A DNA stretch of 64,000 nt from Undaria pinnatifida (Eukaryota > Sar > Phaeophyceae > Laminariales > Alariaceae). The stretch is taken from assembly GCA_012845835.1 (NCBI GenBank), contig JABAKD010000004.1, positions 2,841,933-2,905,932 on the forward strand, read 5' to 3'. The first letter of the stretch is position 1; the number at the start of each line of letters is the position of its first letter. Under the pieces are notes generated by a model. The model was given only the letters and a program-made list of their open reading frames with translations, had not been told where the DNA came from and did not search any database. The position numbers and the translations under genes were made by a program. Shown here in pieces: positions 19,902 to 29,700 of the stretch.

Positions 19902-22900
19902 GTATTACATGATACGTGTTGCTTCGCTGGTTGCTGTATTATTTGTTTGTGGCATGCATGGTATTGATGTGATACCAGGTACGTATTTTGTAGTTTGTTC
20001 TGGTTTCGCGTGTGACATGCGTGGTTTTGGTATGATACGTGTTGTTTTGTAGTTTGTTCTGTTTTATTTTTGACGTGCATGGCATTTTTAGGGCTGGGCC
20101 CTTGGGTGAGTCAACTAATGCTCACCTGGTTTGCAGTAAGATGGCTACAACTCGCGGACCAGTTATTAGTTGGCTAGAGGCATCCCACGCTATAGCGGTG
20201 CAGAAGATTCTAAGAATTTCCTGAGCTCCCAACATGAGGAGCTAGCTCAATATCAACATCATCCATCATCATTCCAAACATGCCTTCGAAGACACTCGTT
20301 CGCGCAACCCGGCCATCACTTCCATCCGCTAAAGCCCTTGAAACAACTACCTTTACTTGCCCCCCCCCCGGTACTTGCCTTCATTTTTTTATCGCGCATA
20401 GGGTTCAGCAATCCCACTGCTCGTCGGTTTTTCATCGAGTGTTGCTAACTCAAGCTCGTGCGCTTTCCGCAAGTCAATCTGTGCGCAAGAAAAAGTCCCA
20501 CGAATTTATACGAGTATGCACTCGGGGGGATTCGAACTGACGAAACTGACCTATACCAGGCTCGAGGATAACCTGATACGCCACCGGGGCGACCGTAATA
20601 TCCTCTGCCAACGCCCCCGTCCTTGTTGCCCCCCCCCCCCCCCCCGCCCGCCCGCCCCCCCCAAATGGCCAAAAAAGTGGTACCAGTATAAACGTTGTGT
20701 TATCTCCCTTTTTTTTTTTTTCTGACGAAGTCGCCCCTAACTCTTTGATATCCCCCGGGGACAACTTTAGAGTCACGTTAGGGTCATAATTTATCGCCTT
20801 CCCCCGCGGGACAGCACGAAAACGTTTGATGTCCTCCCGGGGGAAAACATAACTATATCTGCGGCATTTCATTCCTGTTCACTGCGATTTGCATGCAATG
20901 GGAGTGCGCATTCGTTGTTGTTGTTGTTGTTGTTGTTGTTTGTTGTTCGTTGTCTCGTTATATAACCGCTCCATGATATCAAAACTCCACCTGTAAAATC
21001 CACGGTTTTTCTGCCGGTACACAACGTCCAATGTGAGACGGGCATACTCAATTAAGCAAAACAACCTTCCCCCCACCCCGGGGCGTTTTCTCCCCGGGGT
21101 CTTTTTTGTTTTTCTTATTGACGAAGTCCCCCCTACCTCTTTGTTCTCCCCGGGAAAGATTTTTTATTGTAAAGAACAAACGCTCGTCCCAGGGGGCGTT
21201 GACAGAGGATATTACGGTAGTTGGCTTATACCCTGCCCTCCAACTACCAGTTAACTAGCTGTTAAGTCTATACACGTGGTATCCAACAAAACAGCCCTCT
21301 TGGCATTTGAATGTATACAGCAGCCGTGACAGTGAGTGGCGGATTGGATGGTTTGTGCTCAGCTTTTGCGAGTCGCATGACAGTTGGTTCCATTTGAGTG
21401 CTTATTTTTTTGTGAACGAAGCGTTACTTTTTCAGCGTTCTTCGCCCGCCCAGTGCGAGTTGCGTGACAGTTGGTTCCGTTTGTATTATTTTTTTTTCGT
21501 GGCCAAAGCGTTACGTTTTTGAGCGTTCTTCGCCCGCCCGAGTGGCTCCTTCGACGCCATCAACGCGATCGCGCTTCCTCCGCCGCTCCGCCGCGGAGGT
21601 AGTCCAGGCCATCGCGGTATCCTCCTGTGCTTCCCGCTCACCATCACGCCCCCCCCCCCCCGCCCCACCCCCGCGCTCGTTTTCACCTGTTGTCCACCCA
21701 CCGTTACCCTCGTTACCCCTCCGCTCCGCCGCTCCGACGCCCTGCCGCCCGCAGGTCGTCCAAGCCCTAAAAGCTTTCGCACCGGTTAAGGACGCCCAAC
21801 TCGCCGTAAACCCCGCCACCGGCACGTCTCTGCGCGCGTGCTACGCCGAGTTCGCGTCCGTCGAACACGCCCAGCACACGCTGGAAACCGCCGGCCCCGG
21901 TGACGTCAGCGGTGGCGGTGGCGGTGGCGGCCGCGGTGGCGTCGGGTTAACAATCGAGGACGCCCGCGTGTCGTTAGCTTATGCCGCGGCTGGTGCGCCC
22001 CCGGCGTCGGCTGCGGCCGCGATCGCGGCGTTATCCGCAGCGGCGTCGGCCGCCGCCGCTTCTTCCCCGTCTGGTGGAAAAACCGCCATCGCGCGGGGGT
22101 CTGCATCCTCCTCCTCGGAAGTAGCGCTGAGAGCATTCCAGGGCAAGCAGACTGCTGCACGATTGGCTAAGCTGGAGGGTGTTGAGGCGGCGGAGCCGCC
22201 GCCGGGAGGAGGGGGGGGAGCGGGTGGTGGAGGGGGGAGGGGGGGGGGGTCTGCGAGGGCGCGCGATGCACGGGTGGACACTGGGTCGGGCGCGGGCACG
22301 GGCTCGCTCGCAATTGCTTTTTCCGGCGGAGATGGTTATGGGGATGGCGGTGGGCGAGGGGGGGGAGGGGGGGTAACCGGGTACGGTGCGGCGGCGGGGG
22401 ACAGGGCGGGGGGAGAAGGGGCCACGCAAGAGGTAAGATATTTTGTTGTTTGGAGTGGTCCTGTTTCGGAGCGGATGTTTGGTAGCTTAGAAGAGCGAAG
22501 CTTACCGCAATGATGACCGCCGAGGTGTAAGCTTTAATGCTCGAGGGTTTCTAGCCGATCGCTCACAACATCAGCGATACGATAATGAAGAAATGTACGT
22601 GTTCTACGGTATATAGAGGTAGCCCTTTTTTTTTTGTAAGAATGACGGGGCTCCTTTTAAAAAACCCCGAAATCATCGCAGTGTGTACTCTTTTTTTTTG
22701 CGAGTCTGATTGTTTTGTCTTTTTTACCTAGGCTACGGGTCGGTTCCATCGAGTTGCGCGTTCAGTGTACTCATAAAAGCAAGTTAGTTTTTTGGGTGAG
22801 GTACAGAGCTCCTTGTTAACGCCATCACTACTGGCAACACTTTTTGGGAACAATTTTACTTGAAGTTAGTATAGGGAGGGATTCTGGGGCTCTAAAGGGG

Positions 22901-23709
22901 TTAAGGTTAACCCCGGATCTTGGGAGGGTAGGTTTCACGTTCTCTCATTGGCCGAGGGCTATGTGGTGGTCCGCAGATCGGAATACATGAATAAATTTCG
23001 AAAAGCGGCGCAGCCGCGTTTCTCGCCCGTTTCCCGCCCGTTTTGGGTCCGGACTGGGGCCAGGGTTAGGGCTAGGATTGGGGTTAGGGGTTGGGTTGGG
23101 TCTACTCCCGTACCTCGATCCGACCAGGAAAGCGCTTTCTGGCGGGCAAACACGAACAGCCCACCGCCCCAAAGATCTGGGCGTCCAACTTGTTGGGTAA
23201 AGTTAGGTAAGTCACCAGTTTACTTGAATTTAGTATGGGGAGCAACCAATTCACTTAAAGTTAGTATAGGGAGGGATTCTGGGGCTCCAAAGGGGTTGAA
23301 GCCACCACCGTCGGAAGGCAAGATGGTGCACCTCTTTCCGTAGCATGTGTGTAGCACGCGTGAATGCAATTCAGAGTATCTGGTGGGGATACAAAGACCA
23401 ACACACAAAATAACCGTGGGTAACGGTTCACATCGGCAGTTGCGGCGGCGCGCTCTGCTTGCTCGCGGATTGGTTTGGTGGGGTCCTGTGAAGCGGCAAT
23501 GGGTGTTATTTTGTAGAAGATCGGTCTTTGTGGGCGCGGCGAGACCATCTTTTTGGTAGTTATACATTGTTTTCGTGTAACGCGGCTTGAACAACCCGCG
23601 CTCTCCTACAGCAGTGTCTTTAGCGGGCAGCAGTGTCTTTAGCGGACAGCAGTGTCTTTAGCGGGGAGGGAACGTTGTCACAGTAATAATTCCTTGTTGG
23701 AGGTGGCGT

Positions 23710-23780
<71 letters not shown>

Positions 23781-26700
23781 GGTTTTTGTTGCTTGTGTCG
23801 TCTGAGCGCGCGGTTGTTTCCCCTGATTTTGAGTTTGTAACGGCCGAGCGTCGAAGCTGCTTTTGGCGTCGCAGGTGCACCAAACGGAATGAGTCACTAC
23901 AAGGATGGTTGGGATTCTAAGTTTTGATTGGGTTCATGGGTCGCGCGGTACACCATTGAAAATGTTTTGTTGACGGTAACGACATGTGCAACGATGGAGG
24001 AAGCACTTCACAGGCTGGTCTGGTCAAGTCAGAAAAAAACTCAAAATTTATCCCCCGGCAAATGTCCACGCCGTTTGTTCGATTCAGACCGTGAAATTTT
24101 GCACGCGTCTTCTATGTGCCATTGCGAAGACCTCACTCTTGTCGTTTTCTTTTTTTTGTTTTTGTTTTTTACTCTGATTTTTCAGACAGTATTTTTTTTT
24201 TTTCGGAAAATGTGGCCCACCTTACAACATTTTTTTTCGGTGACCCCCCCCCCCCCCCCCCATCCCCCCCCCCCCATCCCCCCCCCCCGGAGGTCAGGCC
24301 TCGGGATGAGCATGTAGAACACGGGCAAAAATTCAGCGTCTATCTCTCAAAAACGGTGTGGACATTTGGACCTTTGTGCGTAAAAATGAGTAGGATACGT
24401 TATTTCCTTCAAATTTCTTGTTTTTTTTTGTGTAGGATTCAGTTTTTTCGCCAGGTTCTGGTTAATGCTGAACACAGGCAGTTCCAGGTCTTCTATTTTT
24501 TGCACGAATTTTTCTACAGACATGCCTTGGAGTACCTCCAACCGGTTCGTGCAGAATGGGACGCATTTTTTTTTTTTTTGCTCCGCTTGAAAAAAGCCTG
24601 AATATTATTGAATAATATGAAGGCCTGTCATTGGTCGATACGAGTTTGTGGCTCCTAGAGACAGCCCGAGGCCATAAAAGAACCGTGGCCATGTCACCTT
24701 ATTCCACTAGTCATGGGGGTCAGCATGGTACCGAATATTCGCCGGTTGACTGGATGTTGCGAGCGGCATTCGCCGGGGAGATAATTTTGTTTTTTTTTCG
24801 TGAACCAGGCTGTAGGGCGAAATCGTTTCTGAAACGACGGGGCTCCTTAACCCCTTCAGAGCCCCAAGCCCCCTCCCTAGACTAATTCCAAGCAATTTTG
24901 TCCCCCAAAACGGGTTTGCAGTTGTAAAGGCGTTATAACCGAAAGCCGTTGACCCAAAATCGTCGGAAGGTCAAAATCTTGTGTTCTTGCGATTTTTTTG
25001 TTTGTTATACGTATACCCGGGCCATGATATTGTTTCGTCGATTTTCCCGAAGAAATCAGTTTTTTGGGTGGAGTAAAGAGGTCCCCATAGAGGTCCTCAA
25101 GTGGTTATTAATACGAGCCTCCGAACACAACAATGGCTGATGCACCCCGGCCGTACTGCTGTAGCGAGCGTGTATGATAGCTTGCGCGACGTTTGTGCGA
25201 TCGCATTTGGTGTTTTTTTTTGCGTGCGAATGCTGTTGTACGACAAGCCTCGCACTGCTGTCCATCGATGCGGTCCGCTTGGATTGACGATGGTGTCGTG
25301 ATCGATCGTTTCACGCCTTGTTAGGTGATGTGCGCGGCGCTTCAAAAGAAGCTGCACCCTCCGGACTGGCCGCCACCGTTCGAGGAAGCTGGGGCGGCGT
25401 ACCTCTTCGACGGGCCAAGCGGGTACGTACGTCCATGTGGTGGTATATATGGTGCTGTTCTTTTGTTGTTGGATATCGTGTCGAACGTTTTCGATGTATC
25501 GTAACAGGGTCCAGTCGTGCATGCATGCGGTGGTACTATTTAGTTCGTTTGTCCTATCGTATCGGAACTTTCATCGCATTGGACAGATCAGATCCCTACA
25601 TTATCTGCTGATGATCTGTACATGATCTGTATTTTTCAGGGCGGACATATCCCTGGTGTGTATTACCTGTGTGGCCTACAGATCATGTTGCCGGGTAGGA
25701 GAGCCGTATGATCTGCGTGATCTAGCACACGTTTCCTAGGTTGGATTTGTACTGCACATACCCTGCACAACATACCATGACAGATATATGAGCTGGATGA
25801 TCTAGATGATCTAGATCGTGATCTGTCCGATGTGTGAAAGTTTCCAAGTTTCGGTATGTCTAAATATTGAAAATTATCGATACGTATCGAAAAATTCTCG
25901 GTATGTATGAAAGTTTCGATATGTCTAAATATCGAAAATTATCGATGTATATCGATATTTCTCGATATATTTTGAATATCGACAATTCTGTTTGCCGTAT
26001 CGACCGCGTTTTTCGCCGCTCTGTATGCCCCCCGGCCCCCCCCAACCCTCCCCTCCCCCCCCTCCCCTGCATATCGTGTTGCGATATCTCGATGTATCGT
26101 ATGGAACGCGTTTTGCCTTCCACCCCCGGGCATGCCCGCGTTGTTTTCGCCGATGCTGAGCGAGAATTTTCGACGTATACGCACGTGACATGGACTCTCG
26201 AAATGATGTCGGAAATAATTAGAACAAGACATTCAATTATCTTTCTTTCGATCAATTCGATGACCGCGCGCCTTCACGCGTCCCCCCCCCCCCCCCCCCG
26301 ATCACCAGGTACTTTTACGAATCGTCCACGGGGGTGTACTACGACCCTAAAAGCAAGCTGTACTGCAAGGAAAGGGTGTGGTACCGCCATGCGCCCGGTG
26401 AAGACCCGTGCTACGTCCCGGCCGTCCCGCAAGAGGGTACCGATGGACAAAACGCCCTTGCGCAAAACGCCGCCGCTGGGGTTTCGGGGGCGGGTGTCAC
26501 CGTCACCGCCGGCGATGTTTCCGCGACGGCCGGCTCGGGGCAAGACGCTTCCACCACGGCCGGCTCGGGGCAAGACACTTCCGCGACGGTCGTCTCGGGG
26601 CAAGACGCTGCGGTATCGCTGGGGGCGGCGGGAGTGGGAGCGGGGGAGGGGGGGGCGGGGGTGGCGGATGCGGGGGTGGCCCCTTCTTCGGTGGCTGCGC

Positions 26701-29700
26701 CGATCCGAGCGCTGGGCGGAGGCGGTAAACGTTTGGGGGCAGGGTGGAAGAAGCCGCGCATTGCCTTCGGTTTCAAGGGTGGCGTTAAGGTCGCAAAGCC
26801 AGCGATTGGTATCGGTAGCGCAGTAGCAGCCGGCGGCGGCGCTAGCGCGAGCTCGGAGGATGACGGGGACGCGGGAGCGCTGGGGGGTTCTGACGCATTG
26901 GCTGCCGGTGGCGGTGGGGGAGGGGGTGGGGGCGGGGGGGTGGGCTCGTTCGTGAAGAAACGGCGTCTGGAGGATGTGTCGAAGTGGAACGCGCGGAAGC
27001 TGGAGGTGCGTTGGTCGAAAAGGAGTAGGGTTGGGGCATTACGCGCTAGGGCTATATATGTATGATTTGGCTGATTATGCTTATAGTAAGTCGCCGACTT
27101 AGTTATTTGTTGGTTATGTGTTTTTGTTAGGATGCATGCCACGGCCGAATTGCACTGTTTTTTTCTGTTTTTTTTTCACCTGCGGAGCTCTATACGTCAC
27201 CCAAAACAATGATTTTGAGTAAACCAGAAGTGGACCCCGGTGACCAAACCCATGCTCTAAGAGTATGTAAATATAAAGGAAGCTGGTATGTAAGATTGGC
27301 AGCATTCCTTCGATTTTGGGTTCAGGAGGGTTTAGGAGCCCCGTCAGTCAGAAAACGTTTTCGCCGAAAAGGGCTATATACCTCTGTCGTAGTATGCGTG
27401 TTCGTTGCGTGCGGTAATTCCCGGAGTTCTATCTTTATATGTAAGTGTGGCAAATGAACACCAATGTCAGTCAACCCCCCCCCCCTCCCCCCTCCTCAGC
27501 ATTAGATAGTACCAGGTATTCGAGGAAACGATCGCTATCCTAGGAGATAGATGGTGGCCACCGACGGCCAAAGAGGAAGGAGGAAGGAGATAACGTAAGC
27601 TAGGCATTTTTTATTGTGAAAAAATGAAGTACACTACAGCTGTGAGATCGAAGATTTCGTCGAAACTATTTTTTTTTGCAAGCGGTGTGTGATACTCTGA
27701 TCGCGCTTTTTTGTGTAATGCATGGAAGAAACGTAAAGAGCGCCCCAAAGGTTGGAGGTCTCTCTGTTATGGGTGGGAACGGTGCCCTGTCTCGAAAGGG
27801 ATGCGTGGTCAATGAATGGTCAAATAACTCAAGGAATACAACGAACGAGTACGCCCTCCTCAGCGGTTCCATTTGTTTCGATACGCATCATGATCATGGG
27901 GCTATCAGTGAGGTTGCGGCGTTTGCTGTTGGCCCCGGCCAAGCGAATGCAGTTTCAGCGGCGGCTAGCGTAAAGGAGGAGGAGCGGGAGGGGGAGGTGG
28001 AGGAGGAGCGAGAGATGTTTCAGACTGCTTTGGATGTGTAGATAATTTTTTCTGATAGCATGGCAGAATCATTGCGCGGAAGATGTTGATGCGCATCTCA
28101 TTCCCTCCGCCTTCCGGGATCTATCGCCCTTCGTGACGCGTTCCCCGTTGCTCGCACCCGCCTCTTTCCCCGTGGAAAACCCCACCCCTGGCCAAAGAAG
28201 CAGACGGGGGTAAGCCTAAAGGGTCATACCCCCATACCAGGTATATTATACTTGAAACAATATCGGAGTGTACAACGCTAAGCAATGGCGAAAATACATA
28301 AATAAACAACATAGCCACTTAGCTAACAGTCAGCGCTGACTCTGTCGCCCTTCCTGGACGCCTTCCCCCTTGCTTGCACTTGCCTCTTCCCGCCTGGAAC
28401 TCCCTGCTAGGCTAAAGAAGATGACGTGGTTAGACCTAAGGGGGCTACCGCCCAGACTTTACACATAGCACCTCGACGGCACGAGCAGCCCCCCCAGCTC
28501 CAGGCCCGAGCCAGCTACGACCCCCCGGCCCCGCTTCTCCCCCCGCTCCCCGCAGAGGAAAAACCGCCTCGCACGGTTTCTTTCGAAACCCCTCCCAGGG
28601 AACCTGCCGTCGGCGGTAATAGAGACTTTGCGGGCAACCGCCCTAGGGACGGTGTGATCGGAGGGGGTAGGGGTAGTAGAGGCCAGGAGGCTATAGGTGT
28701 GAGGGGAGGGGGGGGGGGAGGAGGGGGAGGAAGGGGCGGGGGGGGGGGGGGAGGAGGCGGCATTGTCGGAGGGGATGCGGGGGCAGCTGCTGTCGTGGTG
28801 GCATGTCTGGTGAGACGGAGCATGGCGTGGTTTCGTGGTTTTTGTTTTTCGTGATCCGGTTTTTGGTCGCAGATTTCCTGGCGACGTGGTGTGCGCGTTT
28901 GGTTTTGTACGATTTTCTGCGAATTTGTGTTATTTCTGCGTCTTTTTCGAGCGCGATGTGCTGGCGCGACTTGATTCGGTTTTGTGCAGGCGTAGTTGCG
29001 CCGTACCAGGTACCGTTGAATTAGAGGACCAGCTTGTAGGAGTAGAAGCAAACGTAACAATTTATATGGTCGTCCACCACGGTACATGTTCATAGTGGAG
29101 AAGGCTACTTATGGCCAGTCGCGCTCGCTTTGTCTCGCCGTGTTCTTGTGTCTTGTCGTTGTGCCTGCAGCTATGGCGTAGGTCTTTAGGCTCCTCGGAG
29201 ATGGCTCCGCCCCACGCATGATTAAATACCTGGTGTATGCCTAGTCGATGGTAACATTGATGTTCGTCACGAACAACGAAAAATGAAGAAATGCACGCCA
29301 AGTGTTTCATTTGTAGTGGATGTTGTGGTATTGCCGTGGGAACCTAGCAAAGGCGTAGGATCTAGGATGTGGATATGGGATATGGGATAAAATGGGTTTC
29401 ATATGTCTTTGAAGGCTTGTGCGTATAGGAAAAAAGGGGATGATGAGCTTGCCTCGACGCGCGTATAGCGCGCAGTCTGTTCCGTGGCTGCGGGAATAAT
29501 GTAAAGAGATAGCCTAGGAACTACAGTGATTGAATGAACATCGCGGAGCCTGCCATTTTTTTGGTAGGCCTGCAAGGAAGTTACCTGTGTCTGTATTAGG
29601 CCCTATCATGATAATGGTCACGCAGTGCGGAGAAGGGTGCGTGACGCTCACCTCTAAGGCTTTCGTGTCGCTTTCTCGTGTCATGCCCACAGCTTTGCCG

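Larger units (their letters stand above)
19902..21754 (+). other. intron of RBM-type gene with SINE and repeats
   Basis: Holds a family E unit (20205-20320), a reversed tRNA-derived SINE (20350-20612), TTG repeats (20914-20946), related blocks around GACGAAGTCSCCCCTA at 20722 and 21122, an 80-bp tandem duplication (21375-21535) and a second copy of the intron 3' end (about 21580-21616). Confidence 0.75.
22433..25324 (+). other. 2.9-kb intron of RBM-type gene
   Basis: Contains family C fragments at 22845-22915, 23208-23300 and 24838-24937, a telomere-like GGGTTAGGGCTAGG stretch near 23063-23100, a long GTT microsatellite (23709-23790) and poly-C tracts (24243-24290). I see no further exon; phases of the flanking exons (0 and 0) agree without one. 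Confidence 0.7.
25423..26308 (+). other. intron of RBM-type gene
   Basis: Holds GATC-type units in reverse (25595-25845) and then a 130-bp stretch of ATCGAAAATTATCGATGTAT-like repeats (25855-25990). It ends in a 19-base poly-C tract just before the acceptor GATCACCAG. Confidence 0.75.
27006..28410 (+). other. intron of RBM-type gene with nested repeats
   Basis: Contains a TIR element copy (27165-27400), family D (27510-27870) interrupted by family G (27595-27720), and an earlier copy of the next exon's start (28110-28240). Confidence 0.75.

Noticed and set aside
23620-23897. Poly-Gln/Asn proteins on the minus strand
   Set aside because: They come from the GTT microsatellite within an intron of the plus-strand RBM-type gene.
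26411-27142. 243-codon minus-strand frame
   Set aside because: It is the antisense of the OCRE exon. The plus strand has domain homology and matching splice sites; the minus frame is Pro/Ala-rich from composition.
28515-29093. 192-codon minus-strand frame
   Set aside because: Antisense of the Gly-rich exon at 28411-28809; the proline runs mirror the G tract.
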